Below, piece after piece: positions 11,170 to 23,773 of a stretch of 64,000 bases of DNA. The number at the start of each line of letters is the position of its first letter. The first letter of the stretch is position 1. Under the pieces are notes generated by a model. It did not search any database. It worked only from the letters and a program-made list of their open reading frames with translations, and had not been told where the DNA came from. The stretch lies in assembly GCA_963556145.1 (NCBI GenBank), contig OY744473.1, forward strand, positions 62,001 to 126,000, given 5' to 3'. A program made the translations under genes and the position numbers. This stretch comes from Hygrocybe punicea (Eukaryota; Basidiomycota; Agaricomycetes; Agaricales; Hygrophoraceae).

Positions 11170-13130
11170 TTATACAGGGATATATATTAAAATACAAGGT
11201 TTTTTTGATCTGCAAACATTTAAAACAACATCTTCTAACATTCCTTCATATTCTGTAGATCTTCCAGTGATGATACCATCATGAAACCAAACTTGACCTG
11301 TCAGACTGATAATACGAGATGTAAAGTGATCACTTCCATAATATATAACACCTCTAAGCTGATATGGTTTCAGTTCTATATTTCCTTCAATGGTGACTAC
11401 CAAATTATGATCCAAAGTAGTGGTGGAAGCAGATGTAGCAAAGGCAAGTAACTGAGGGGCATTTACAAAAGTAAATTTTCGAAGTAGAAAGTCATTGCAG
11501 ACTGTACACTTTGAAGCTAGAGAAATTACAAAGAGATCAAGTTCATTCTGAATAGAAACAAAGTCAATCCTACCAATATCTATATGGCAATTTTTTGCTG
11601 CTTCCTGTTGTCTGGACACAGGATGACGTTGAGGGCAAGAAATATGAGAGGAAAGAATTGGGATTTCAGTTTGTAGCAATGTATCTAATAAGATATTAAC
11701 ACTAGTATTCACCCCCCATGCAAAGTTATGATGTGAATGCTGATCTAGATAGTGTCTTATATGATCACGCACTTCTTCTAAAGAGCATTCACCTTCAGAA
11801 TATCTTAAAAATCCATCCACCAACCTGCCAAGAAATTGAGGGTTTAAATTTCTGAAAGAATTAGACCAAGTAATCTTATCATCCTGCCAAATGTTATATA
11901 ATATAGTTATCACAGAGTCATATGCACAGCTATTGTTACACCAGAGCATCCCAATTGGAATGTTAATAGTGGTCAATAAAGTATCATTAATATTATGAAT
12001 TTTTTTCAATTTCTTTCTCTGAGGGGCAACACAAGACCCACTTATTTTTCTCTTATTAGTAGAATTTTGATAAAATAATGCTGGTAAACTGCCTTGGGCA
12101 GGAATATAATTTGACTTCAAAGGATCATCTTGTTGAACTTTTTGTTTTTTGTCCAGAATTTTCCATGGAATATTATCCTCTTCACCTGGAATATATGGAT
12201 CAGACTTATTCCATCGGATTGTCTTGTGCACATTTTCTGGAACATAATGCTTGCCTCTCCAGGATCTAAAGGTTTCAATCAGAGAATTTCTACGGTCACC
12301 AGTAACAGAACTTGAAAGCTTGCCTTTGTATCTCAATTTGACTATTTCATCTAATATTTCCAGCTCACGGAATTCCTGACGTAATGCACCAGATGCACCA
12401 CCTGTGATCTTTCTTGCATCAAATCCTTGCAAAATAACAGTACCAAGTGCAGATGCACTATGTGATAATGCAGTGTAATATGATTGATGACTTCGACTGT
12501 TATTTAGATCAACTGGATTATTTGGTCTTGTCTTTCCTTGTGAAGAATAATCTGTCATTGAAAAATTGGGAAGTACCTCCACCTGACTTCGTGATATTGT
12601 AATAGATGAATCATCTGGTAGTACACAGTCTACAGTAACACTTGTTCTTGTTAGAGGTACAACATTCTCAGGAAGTCCCTTTAATTTCACAGCTTGTGGA
12701 GGATTAAGTAGCATTACAAATAATGTGTCCAACACTCTCTGACCTTGCATGCCTTTTGCTGACTGCCAGCTATAAACTATGCCTTCTTGGCCTTGGGTAA
12801 TGCATAGCTCAGTTGCATTATTATTCCGTATTATTACAGGCATTCCAACACACAAAGAAAGTTTTCCAGGGATGCATTTTGAGTTGGAACTATGGGGTTG
12901 ATTCCATAGAACTTCATGAACTTTTTCTGATAAAGTGTGGTACTTGTGAGTTGTAGCTTGAGACTTTCCTTTTTTTTATCTTTGGAAACTACTGAATCAT
13001 CAGAATAGAAATCAACCAGAGGTTGACTAGTCTCTTTAGAAAATCTTAGTGAACCCAAGTAATTAATCTCATCTTTGTGAATATTTAAAGCAGTAATTAT
13101 TGACACTTGCCTAAAAGCTTCATGTTTCAC
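11170..13130 (-). pseudogene. Helitron helicase tail fused to a cysteine-protease-like domain
   Basis: Frame 13130-12834 and frame 12855-11170 overlap and are one base out. The helicase tail shows LCVGMPVIIRNN, VEVLPNFSMTDYSSQGKTRP and the Pif1 C-terminal motif YYTALSHSASALGTVILQGFD. About 280 residues later the protein reads GMLWCNNSCAYDSVITILYNIW, a Cys-box resembling ubiquitin-specific or OTU-type proteases. After CPQRHPV and a CTVC pair near residue 470 comes YYGSDHFTSRII, a plausible His-box. The frame ends at 11170 near CILIYIPV. Fused cysteine proteases are known from Helitron/Helentron elements; which protease family this is I cannot settle by eye. Confidence 0.7.
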
Positions 13131-13200
13131 TGATAAACGACCAGGTAAATTACTTGATATATGTGACCGCAGAAATACAATATCTTCAGCAGTACAAGCT

Positions 13201-13790
13201 TTATATCACATTTGTAAGTGCCTGTCTGAGTTGTGTATCCTCCTTTGTTTGAAGTCTTTGTCTCATGTTTTCTCGTAGTATTACCACAGTTGTAACCTGG
13301 TGCCATAATGCCTTTCCAATAGCAGCTTCTTGATCTTGGTGGTTAGTTGAAGAAGCTCCAACAGTTCTGCTATAGAGAGAAGCATTTTCATGTCCAATTG
13401 CAGGAGGCAACTGTGCAAAATCCCCTGCAAATATCATGTTTAATCCACCCCAAGGCAATTCAGTTTCATTGAAAATCTTGGCCATTCTTGCACTAATTCT
13501 ATACATATCTCGACAGGACAACATTGAAACTTCATCAAAAAAAATATAATCAACACCCAAAAGTCGTGATCTTAATTGAGCAAGTTGTTTATTTGATATC
13601 TGCTCATTAGTATTCTCATTTAGACCAAACATATAGTGATATGTAGATCCTGCTAGCAGAGCTGCAGCTGTTCCAGTAGGTGCCACAATAGCAAATCAAT
13701 GAGCCTCATTTCTTGACTTGAAAAACTTTGCTAATGCCTTTAAAACTTGGGTTTTACCAGTTCCACCCATACCACCAATATATATTTTCA
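13201..13790 (-). pseudogene. Helitron Pif1-type helicase core
   Basis: Walker A is readable as IGGMGGTGKTQVLKALAKF near 13770-13720. After a TGA at 13696-13698 (expected Arg) comes APTGTAAALLAGSTYH, then Walker B in VDYIFFDEVSML and the motif FAGDFAQLPP. These are the standard superfamily-1B helicase motifs in order, so the ATPase that unwinds the transposing strand was present. A frameshift just upstream of Walker A and a further TGA at 13206-13208 disable it. Confidence 0.8.
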
Positions 13791-14948
13791 ATTGTTCAGA
13801 ATTTTATTGGATGCATGGTGTGCAACTATGTAAAATGCCCTCTTTTGTTCTGTATTTAAACTAAAGTCATTCACAATGTTGTCTAGTACTAACAAAGATT
13901 TTCTAGAATGTGAATTTTTTTCAAGATATGATTTATCAACAACTCTAACTTGGTTATAGCTTGATGGTTGTGTTAGAGAATTACTGTTAACATCACTTGA
14001 CAAATTTTCTGCCTGGTGTTCAAGTATGTCTTGTCTACTCTTCTGCACAACTGCTTTCCATTGATTCCCAGATTGGATAATCTCTGGTGGTGGTGGCAGG
14101 GAAACTGATGTCTCTGTGGTTAAAGGCTCTGTCCAACCTGTATAGGTCATTATAGATTGTATAGTGGCCATATCAAGTTGACGTTTCTTCTCTCGTTTTC
14201 CAATTTCCTTGAATTCAGTGTTAAACTCTTCATTTAGCTTTGCAGAAGCTTCTTCAAATATATAGTCACTATCCTTTTCCTCCAAATCATCACCATGATC
14301 CAATGTATAATCAGAACCATCCATCCAACTAGGCAAGACAACAGAACCTTTACGGAGCTGGGCATGAAAGTCATCACGAGCATTAAGACATTCATACTTT
14401 ATATTAAAGTTGTTCATAAGTTCTCTTTGTCTCAAAGTAAAGTCATAGGATAAAAAGGACTCATCCCAAGATTGATCTTTGGTTTTCAAGTCATGCCAAG
14501 AGCGCCAAGGTCTAAACAATGCAAGCATGGTTGAGCAATAATATTCACGATCACCTTGATCAGATCATGGTAAAGTGGCTCCTATAAAAGTGGGAACTTT
14601 TATGCTGGTTTCTTTTACACAATGTGCCCGATGAGACTTGTGGAGTGGATGACAGTCAAGAAATGTAAACAACCCAACAAGAGATGATGTGTTTTTCATC
14701 TCTAATACTGGAATTTGCTTTGCATTATTGTTACCTTGCTCAATATTTTTTAAGCTATCCACAAAAACAGCATTTTCATTGTAGTTCATATCAGATGCAA
14801 TTGTTTCATCTTGAGATACAAAAGATGTATCATGACCCTCAGTTTCTTCCACACCACTAGCAAGATCTTCACCAAAGTCTTTTGCTTTCAGCTTAGATTC
14901 AGGAAGCTTCTCTCGAGAACACCAACTCACCCAATCATATAAACACAT
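13788..14948 (-). pseudogene. Helitron linker before the helicase
   Basis: Two frames (14948-14565 and 14528-13788) that continue each other through a TGA at 14565-14567 (GATLP, stop, SDQGDREYY). They contain LYDWVSWCSREKLPESK, MLALFRPWRSWHDLK and a stretch ending FSLNTEQKRAFYIVAHHA, the usual Q-motif region just before the Pif1-type Walker A. Upstream, 15287-14949, the same protein is readable through another TGA (15144-15146). Confidence 0.7.
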
Positions 14949-15287
14949 ATTTACTAGTTCAACAGGGCGATATATATAATCATAAACATGGGATAATCCA
15001 ATAATACAGCCTCTGTGTTTGATTAAGGCTACCTTTTCAACATGCCCCTTAGTATCATTAGTATTCCAGACCCGCTGTGCCTCATGGATATAGCTTTGCC
15101 AATAGAAAGGAGCAAACTGATAATTTGTATAATGGTCAGGATTTCACAGAAGATACATACAGGCCATTGGTGAACCAATTTCCATCTTAGCACTCAGATT
15201 ATTTACAATCTTGGTCATGAGTTTACGTGCTTTTTCTTTTTGAGTCTCACTACCACCAATCATCTCACTATTTTTTTGAAACATTGC

Positions 15288-17399
15288 TCAAATAGTGTCA
15301 AATATAACATGTGTTTTCAAAGCAACTTTTGTAATGTAGTCAGACACATAAAGAATGACCCCTTTGATTGCTGTTCCTGATTTTAGAGATGTTACATCTG
15401 TGTTGGAGCGAACCAAATAAGTAAGAACAGGAGTAACTGTGTTAATCATTGGCTCTGCCTTTTTCATGTTAAGAGCACCAGTTTCAGGGTCTACTTCAGT
15501 CTGGGTAAATATAGGACGAGGAAACCTTGCTTTACATTTCCCCCACTTGTTATCCATGCACCCAACATAGTGACGTGCTTTATTTTGAGAACCATCTTTA
15601 TTCCTATTGCTAGAACAGTGATGTATATTGGATTTTGCCAAAATATCATGTACTGTCTCATAATTAACCTGCCATAGATTCCAATCATGACATAGTTGAC
15701 AATTCCCACACATTTTAGAACAAAACTTAGGGGGTGCTTCAGGCAAAGTTTGTAATGGATCTATATAGTTTGGTAATTGAGAAGCTTTATTAATATTTTC
15801 GAGTACTTGATCCTTTGTTCCAGTAAGGAATTCACCAATATGTGTACTTTCTAAATACTCCACTATTTTCTTCTGGAAATCTGAGGTGGGATCCAATATC
15901 TGCTTGCGAATTTCCTGTGGTGTAAGACATCCATGAATCCAAATTAACATGTGAAGATGCAAAGTGAGGCAACCTTGCTGCTCAACTGTGCCATAATAAG
16001 CTGAGGTATCTCCATATATTCCTGGATGATCTGTATTTACACCCAACACATGCTTTATGAATAGACTAACCATAAAATGAAAGAAACGTGCACCAGCAAC
16101 AGGATTCCTAGCAATAAGACGTATTCTCTCATCACTTGATCTAATTTTGGGGTCAAACCTCTCTTTTGTGTCAGCAAAGTATAAACAAATTGGATGCTTA
16201 TTATCAGCTGGAGATAAAGTTATATACCAAGAAGGAGCACCACAGTATGAAATTAAAGACCAAATTTCATTTCTCATAAACTTTTTGCTAGTAGTAGATC
16301 CACTAACCTTAGACCCTACATGATCTAGGTCTCGAACTACTTGGTAACAATCTTTCTCTTCTTGGCTAACTGGTTTAACAACTTCACCTTCTGAGAGTCT
16401 TTTTGCCAATGAAGCCAACACCTCTTGGTCAACACTCAACAGACGATTAGTTATATCATGGAATTTAGCCTTTTCTGCAAGAAGAAAACCACCACTTGTG
16501 CTTGTTTTCACTTGAGCATGGCTGAAGGCAACAAATGGAAAGTATATATCTGTCTGAAAGTGTTTATCATGATACATCAGGAGATGACGCTTGTGTTCAG
16601 CATCAGACAATGATGTAGATCCAATACCACCCATTCCATATGGAAATAGCCATGGGAACATCTGTGGATAAAGCTCAGGATTCTTGTAAATAGATTCAAA
16701 TATATCTGAATGACCAATTGCCAACATCTTACCTCCACTATTGAGATGTCGAAGTGCAATCCCTTTTAGTGAGTTGATTGTCTTAGTGCTCATGTCCTCA
16801 CCTGCTAGCCCATGAGCAACAAAAGGACAGTCTCCATGTTCTGTACCATCCTCAAGTTCATTATCAAATACACTTGTCCCCTCTGATACTTTGTTTGTCT
16901 CTCTTTGACGATATTCAACAGAAACAGGTGGGCCATCCTCAGGATATCCAGCAAGATTATCATAAGATATATCTAAATCATGGTAATTAGAGTGATTAAG
17001 CTTTAGCCATTCAAGTGCTCTTGCAACATAGTTCCTCCGCACCAGCAAGGATGTTCGCTCAAAATCCTTTTCTGTTGGCTTACAAGGCCCAGTAAATAAA
17101 ATGGCTAACACATCATCAAGATCTTCAACTGGGGGTGGTAAAACCTGATATACCTTTGGAATGGGTGACTGGAATGCAACAACATGCAATGTCATTTTCC
17201 TCATACCTGAAGCTACTTGCACAAAACAACAGTTGTGACGTATGCGAGCTATAAGTAGTTTTTCAACAAACTGAAGCTCTGAAAGTTCCTTAGGAACATT
17301 ACCTAGCCAAAGTCCTCTTGCCAAAGCATGGTCTGGAATGTTTCCTTTTCTAATACAGCTTCGGCACTCACCACATATCTTGTCACATTGATAATCCAA
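15288..17399 (-). pseudogene. Helitron Rep (Helitron_like_N) domain
   Basis: A 703-codon open stretch. The early part has CDKICGECRSCIRKG, a zinc-binding-like cluster. Then comes ESIYKNPELYPQMFPWLFPYG, a hallmark of Helitron_like_N, followed by GAPSWYITLSPAD and the HUH nuclease motif in LTLHLHMLIW near 15960. Further on is a Cys-rich FCSKMCGNCQLC, and at the end SDYITKVALKTH, where the catalytic tyrosines lie. Rep nicks and rejoins single strands during rolling-circle transposition. The frame is bounded by TGA codons at 17418-17420 and 15288-15290 where Arg is expected, so the domain is intact but the gene is broken. Confidence 0.85.
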
Positions 17400-17500
17400 A
17401 ACTGGACCTTTATATTCTCAAATCTTTTCTTCTGAATTCTTTCTTTCAATCCTTGTAACACCAGGTGCTTCAAGAACATTAAGCATCCCCTTGATACTTT

Positions 17501-19063
17501 TCAATTGCTCAATAGTTTCAATTCACCACATACAGCACATCCTGACTCTTCAAATTTGCAGGGCATTGATTCACTACAAAAATTGGTCACAACTGTATGA
17601 GTTAATTCTAATGATAAAGCAGAAGGAGGGAAAGTGCAATTTTGAGATTTCTTGTCTGCATAAATATCACCTTTCTTTTGTCGTTGATTAAGAATTTGCC
17701 TTTCTGACCTGGTGTGTGACTTACTATTGCTCTGTTTTTTCTTTGCTGCCTGACTCATTGTAGCTGAGAATATGCTGATATATGAGTCACAAGAAAGACA
17801 TTTATGGTTTTCAAAGTAGGTAGTCATATATTTCTTGGGTACATGAGAGCCAATAGAAATGTTGTGTGTTTTTGCAATCCTACACACTATATGACCTGGT
17901 ATATGTGGAATGATATCAAGCAATGGAATTTTAGTGTGAATGAAACCCTGCTCAATAGGATATGATGCTAGATCAGCTTTTCTAACATAATCAACAAAAA
18001 TATAAGCAACATTTTGATCAATTTGATTTTCTCCTTTTTCAATATATGGGCATATGACATCACCTGAAAATAGATGAGACCTTCCACCACCCACAAGAGG
18101 TTTGGTTGTGAAGTCATTTTCACTCATGGTACTTGGTACAAAGGCACAAGCATTTAACTGTAAACCCTGAGTCACCTGACTGCACAAAGAAAAACATAGG
18201 TATCTTGCTCTATGAACTAGCACATAACTTAGCAAATCATGGACAACAAACAGCCACTGCAGATTAAGACTTGCAGGCAGTTGAAAACCTAGAGTGTGAA
18301 AATATATCAAAGTTGAAGGATGGATTGCACCTGTCTGAGTATACTTGCGGAGTCTTGAGATGCTTAAAGGTAACTTTGAAGAGGCAAGCAAAGCCTGAAA
18401 ATCATGACGTGAAAACTGATTACGACACATTTCAAGTGAGAGTCTATGACATATTACTACTGGGGTTTGCTTGGGAATTACATAAATCTGAGCTAACCAA
18501 AGTTGTATCCTTGCATATGATATTTCACACATGCAAAACAACAACAGAGCTCTTGTTAGTTTCTGTACAAAGTTGTTATACTTGTCCTTGATGTATGAAT
18601 TAAAGCAAGGAAAATGACCAAATAGAAAGTGTGCCACAGAAACAACAGGATGGGCAGCACATAAATCAGATATACTGGTATTACCATAACATGTATCATT
18701 GGTACCATCAGACTTGGAAATGACAGACACAATATCAGTCTGTATGAGAACAGGAGCAGACAAGTTTACAGCAGTAGACACAGGTACAACAGTAGACACA
18801 AGTCTGACAGTGGGCATGACACTAGACATGAGTCCAACAGTGAGTGTGACATTGGACATGGATATGACAACAACAGTGGACATGGGTATGACAGTGGACA
18901 TGGGTATGACAGTGGACATGGGTATGACAGTGGACATGTGCAATGTGCACGGATACAGACACCCATAAGGGGCAAGCGACATGCATACACCCCAAAAAAC
19001 GGAATCCCTGCAATAACAAAACATTAACATGGACCTATTATAAATATCAAATAAAAACCTCAC
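17501..19063 (-). pseudogene. Helitron N-terminal region
   Basis: A 520-codon frame ends in CKFEESGCAVCGELKLLSN and a stop. The next frame resumes with EQLKSIKGMLNVLEAPGV one base out, so a frameshift separates it from the Rep frame. The middle part (PHIPGHIVCRIAKTHN, FEESGCAVCG) resembles the DUF6570-like segment that precedes Rep in many fungal Helitrons. The first 60 codons are a translated minisatellite (MSTVIP repeats) and are probably not part of the ancestral start. Its 3' neighbour on the reverse strand is the Rep ORF. Confidence 0.65.
18760..18940 (-). repeat. 18-bp minisatellite in the Helitron 5' region
   Basis: GACATGGGTATGACAGTG is repeated three times exactly at 18881-18934, with degenerate related units extending back to about 18760 (unit 12-18 bp). 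Translated on the reverse strand it gives MSTVIP repeats. Confidence 0.8.
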
Positions 19064-20814
19064 GGATTCACGATTTCGAGGGATAAATGATGATGCCTAC
19101 ATGAGGCTAGAGAAGATAGCCTCTCCATAGTGGTAGTGGATGTAACCAACTAGGGAGAGACCTGAAGAGTGAGAAGTGGAAAGAAAAAGAAAAAAACCAT
19201 GCACCACTCACGGACAACTCATTGCATCGCAGCAAATTATCAAGTCCACTTTACACAGGTGGTTAGAGCAATTTTAATAGGTCACTCCCAAAACGGCAGC
19301 AAAGGGACAAAGGACATACGTGGTCAACATGCTGACTGAACTGGGAACTTTTTGGCTGTCAAAGAACAATCAATACAGCACAAATAGGACATCAAAGCAA
19401 AACATACACAACCAGGCATGCTTTCGAGCAAATTAAAGGTGCACTGCTGTAGATCAAGAGTGAAAACACTGCTGAAAGGTTTAAAAAGTACATACACTCT
19501 CAAATTTCCGGAAAGTTAATCACCACTAGGTGTGATCGGGAGTAGTATTTGGATTAAGGTGGTGACAGCAATCAAGAACAGAAGTTTCCGCAGATATTGG
19601 AGAGCTAGCATTTCGGCACGAGCAGTAGACAACAACTTGTGTGAGCAGGAGACGACGACGGGAGGAACCGAATAATCAAACTCCGCTTCAATCACAATCA
19701 CGTCTACACTTCACAGCTTTATGGCTTTTACAAGACAGTGTAATAAGAAAAACATTCTGTCATTACAGTACATTCTGTCATTACAGTAACTAAAGCTTGG
19801 TAGACCTAGACCCTGAGATAGACACTAGTAAAATATATCAGATCATCTAGATAGTTTACACCAGAGAGCCACGAACACATACAATGAAATGAACACAGCG
19901 AACCATCTTTCTGGCTGTTCGCAGCCTCACTTCCTTCTCAATAAGGCGCTCTGGAGTGGCCGCGCTTCTCTTGCAATCAACGTCTCATACGGTTGACTCA
20001 CGCCTCCCCAACAGCCATATGATCTCACGTCGCCGTAGAGGGATATGAAAATGGCTTGAAGGTACATGATTGTCGATTGCTGAATAGGTCAAGCAGCGCC
20101 AGTGAGCTATGAGTCGTTGAGGATCTAGAATGAAGACATCAGAACAATGACATTTCAGTATTTGGAGGTGAAAAAAAAACAACCCCGGTAACGGACGTCA
20201 CGAAACATGTCCAACAACAACTTATTCTATGCATCTGTAGTTGACCACGAGGATTTCATGTCCACAGATTGAAGGACAGCGTTGCTGGTGAAGAGGCGCG
20301 AGTTCCTGATCGAGACATTCAACTTGTCGAAGAGCTCAACAACATCACGAGGGTCCTGGGTATTGGTCAGTTGAAGATAGGTGCTCGGTTTGTGCCTCAT
20401 CACGTTGGTTTAACAATGATTTCTTTTCTCTCTCCCATGCAGATGCAGAGGAATAGGATGGGACATAGTTTGCAGCACGAAAGTTGTTGCTGTGACGACA
20501 TCGGTAGAGCAAACAGAGCATGACCACGATCACTCCTGTGATCAAACCTCCGACTGTGGAGTGGTGTAGAAACGTCAAAATGCTGAAACTGATGAGGGCT
20601 TTGACCCACACAATGCGTCAACTACTCCTTTGACTCCGATGTTGCTATGCTTGGTGCTATGCTTGGTGGGTGAAGTCTGTATGTTTGAGGGCGTTGATAC
20701 CGAGGTTGGTGACATGAGGCTCGAAGATAGCAAGCTAAAGTACTCACTAGTACTCACTCGTTATAGCCCGAAAGATCAACAAGGGGTTGAGAGTGTTGCG
20801 TTCGGTGAGCATTA
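19064..20814. other. Mixed non-coding stretch, possible membrane-protein fragment
   Basis: 19064-20200 shows no gene; an 18-bp unit CATTCTGTCATTACAGTA is doubled near 19753-19788. On the reverse strand at 20611-20345 a frame has one predicted membrane helix (GGLITGVIVVMLCLLY) followed by a basic cytoplasmic-like RCRHSN, preceded by a Ser/Thr-rich frame (20757-20575). This is the layout of a single-pass surface protein, but exons do not join convincingly; low confidence. Confidence 0.3.
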
Positions 20815-20924
20815 CAGCTGTTGTCAGTGAGTATTGGAAACCCCGAAATTCCATGGTGGCTGTACATATCCAATTAGGTAGTCTGCCGAGTTTCCGAACC
20901 CAAACGTTGCAGCTCCGACTAAGC
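20815..20924 (+). repeat. Left TIR of the 3.1-kb mariner
   Basis: 110 bp, inverted match to 23774-23883 with one G/A difference (CCGAGTTTCC-G/A-AACCC). Confidence 0.9.
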
Positions 20925-20950
20925 TTGTCTTTTTGCACTCATACGTTGTA

Positions 20951-22591
20951 ATGGAAGAAGACCAAGCTACCACAAGTGGTGACGACGACGAACTGCCACC
21001 AGCACAATGGAGCCCTCAAGAATTTTCTTTGCAGCTCATCTACCATGTAGTTGCCAAGGGTAAACGGGGGCCCAAGGGTAGTAAGAAAGAGGCTCGAGGA
21101 AAAGACCTTCATTTTAGTTGCCATACAATGAACTATCTCGATTTTCTCAAGGCACTCCTGAAGCGTTACGGAGAAACCAAGTACAAAATCAGTCCTACCC
21201 AACGGTTCCCATTCAAGTTTCACTATCCAGGACGAACGTCTGCATCTTTTTTCTATCCTTTTCGTTCTTGTACTTACTTGGAAATTACAGGAAATCAGAT
21301 GCACTTGACATTGATTGTGAGAACGAATACCGCGATATGGTTCAGAAACTTCACAACAACGCATGGAAGAAGGTCCATATCATTTTCGACATGGAGGATA
21401 TAAAAAAACGGTGCATTACAACGGTAAGTACCCTAATTTCTGTATTTATGTCAACTGATTGTCCTCTAGGAAGAGAATGTGTCCGACAATGAAAACGACC
21501 TTGAGGATGACACGTCAGCACCTATGGCAGAGCTCTCAGAACTAGAACGTAACCTTGCTCGCATTCGGGTTTTGCTTGAACAAAAATATTCCAACAATCA
21601 AGACAATTGCTTTTCTTACGTATGTGCAAATGGTTATAAACTGCGACTCACGCCGTTCATGATGCGAGAGTGGGCACTGGCGATCGTAAGGGTCTTTCAT
21701 GTTGTCATATACTCGTCTCATGTTTTGCTCTAGCATGAAGCCAAAGCGACTGCCTTAGAGCCACCGCACACCCAGGCATTTGATTTGGCTTACCGTGACC
21801 CTCCTCGCAGTCGAATTATCAACAACTCAGCTGTTCTTGGCCCCGAGTCCCAAACCGCGTCACCAATCTCAGATCTCACGGCTGTCGCACAGATCATATC
21901 CTCCATCACTCAAGTCATACGACCGCCTAATCAAGAGGGTGTCATTTCAGCCTGGCAGACCCCACTACAAACCCCAGCTCGGCAATCATCTCCACCGCTA
22001 ACTCACAGCCCCTCCGATATTCGTCGTTACCTTCGTTATGCCGAGGAAAGGTTAGGTGTGGAGGGTGCTACAAGCTATCTAGCACCGATGCAGCTGAAAC
22101 GTTACGGGCCTGATATACTTTCTGATGTTGCAATCGCTGATCTCACTGCATCGGATGTTGGTATAGCCCCAGGTGATGCGCTGCGGCTCAAACGAGGCTG
22201 CACAGATTGGTGGAATTACATGGCTAAGCGCCAGCGAGAACAAGAGAACGTAGGAAATGACAGACTCACTCCATCCCGGAACACCCCGCACCCCACGAAA
22301 CGGCACAATCCAGGTCAAGGCTCAAGCTCTACCAATGACGGCCTCGAAGGATTAGACCTATCAAACATGGCTCCAAGCGTCGAGAATAATCCTGTCAGTT
22401 ACGAAATACGATGGCACGATGGAGGAAGGAAACGGTTTTATGGTCCACACATGAAGAAAGGAGCGAGGGCAATCCAGGACAACAATGTCTGGTATTTCTG
22501 CGCAGGATGTCAAGACTGGTTTGCAGTACCCGAGGGCTACTTCGCGCCTCTTCCCACCGCCGAAGCTAATGATGACGACCCTTTTGCTTGA
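20951..22591 (+). CDS. Mariner accessory protein, 497 aa, unknown
   Basis: Four exons (20951-21237, 21291-21423, 21470-21685, 21734-22591) with three 46-53 bp GT-AG introns give 497 codons and a stop with no break. The acidic N-terminus (MEEDQATTSGDDDELPP) is followed by a domain with SLQLIYHVVAKGKRGPKG and YLDFLKALLKRYGETKYKIS, then a helical part (LSELERNLARIRVLLEQKY). A Pro/Gln-rich linker leads to a SAM-like block, DIRRYLRYAEERLGVEG...YGPDILSDVAIADLTASDVG...LRLKRGC. The end carries YEIRWHDGGRKRFYGPHMKKG and a CAGC...W motif. It lies wholly inside the TIRs and ends 126 bp from the transposase stop. Function unknown; it may help transposition, silence evasion or regulation. Confidence 0.75.
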
Positions 22592-22717
22592 TTCGTAGTA
22601 GTAGAATTTGTTCAACCGTCCCGTCCCTCAAATATATAGTCATTGCCTTCAAAAACATTGTTCGAAAACTGAGATCCATTCAAAAAAACGTGTACAACAA
22701 AAATGATACAAAACTGT

Positions 22718-23764
22718 CTAGATATAGCCACTGTTCTCAAACCAACCTGCCGCCTTTGACGAAGTAACACTATTACATGCCCTAATCATATCATACATGG
22801 TAGATCCGGAGTGGTTTCGACGCAAAAATGCTTTGATTGACAAGAATGCGTTCTCGATTGGGTTGAAGTCGGGTGAGTATGGGGGAAGGAAGACGAGTTT
22901 ACACACTGTGATGTACAGTGTTAGTTTTGAATGTGTAGGTACCAATATATCAAACTTACGCGCTTGATCTTCGACAAGTTCACGGACTTCTTCAGCATGG
23001 TGAGTATTACAGTTATCGAGCACCAGCACGCTTCGAGGGCCAGGATAAGGGTTCGTGAGTGGTATCTAGTACTTTTTCAGTAGTCGGCAGACAGAGTAGA
23101 CGGAACTTACAACAAATTCCGACAAAAACTTCAAAAACCTCGCTGAGGTTACAGATCCTTCCACAATGTCATAGACAATGATGCCGTCGAGTGTCAGGAC
23201 AGGGAGCATGCTGTATCTCTGACCGCGAATGAAATACTGGCGCTGTACACAGCGATTCCCAGCCTTAGCCCAGCCTTTCCTGTGTACCACAGTCCGCCTA
23301 TCAACAGAGGATTCATCCGTGAACATGAGCATGTCGGGGTTGATGATGATATGACCAATGTAGTTCATAAAGGCTGCTCGTCGAATCTGATCTCGTTCGA
23401 TCGCTTCACAAGAGACATTCTTGCGGGTATAATCGATTCGACGCAATGTACGTGTGAGTGTCAATATGGATACAGAGATCTTTCGCTGCTGGCGCAAATG
23501 ATCTTGAATTTCGTCAAGAAAGAGAGTGGGAGAAGATTCAAGGAGTGACATAATGAAAATAACATCAGATGTTGTGAGTTTGCGCTGACGCCTGACTCGT
23601 TGACGCTCGGAATTGACCCCATATTTGTGGTGGTACTGGAGGGCATGGTATGCCATAGACGTCTTGAGGCCAAGGACCCTGCCGATCTGCTTCATTGACA
23701 TGTTTTGTTGGTGGTACAGGACGGGAACGCGGTTCTTGAGAGCGTGGGGAATGTGCTTTGGCAT
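22718..23764 (-). CDS. Tc1/mariner DDE transposase, 315 aa
   Basis: Three exons (23764-23111, 23065-22960, 22904/5-22718) with short GT-AG introns give about 315 codons, the usual size of the family. The start MPKHIPHALKNRV precedes a helix-turn-helix region (MKQIGRVLGLKTSMAYHALQ) and a second one containing SILTLTRTLRRIDYTRKN. The catalytic triad is visible: D in MLMFTDESSVDRR, D in VLVLDNCNTHHAEE, and E in YSPDFNPIENAFLS, about 35 residues after the second D. The enzyme cuts at the TIRs and integrates at TA. The frame is unbroken, so the enzyme may work. Confidence 0.9.
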
Positions 23765-23773
23765 TCTGCGACA

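Larger units (their letters stand above)
11170..19063 (-). mobile_element. Decayed autonomous-type Helitron
   Basis: One reverse-strand coding body reads, in order, a Helitron N-terminal region, a Rep domain with an HUH motif, a Pif1-type helicase, a helicase C-terminal part and a fused cysteine-protease-like domain. It is broken by at least six TGA codons and several one-base frameshifts, so it cannot now make the full protein. The body is visibly poorer in CG dinucleotides than its flanks. Helitrons move by rolling-circle replication using Rep and helicase. Exact termini were not found; coordinates are those of the coding remnant. Confidence 0.85.

Noticed and set aside
18699..18968. Forward 89-codon ORF
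   Set aside because: It is the translated minisatellite of the Helitron 5' region.
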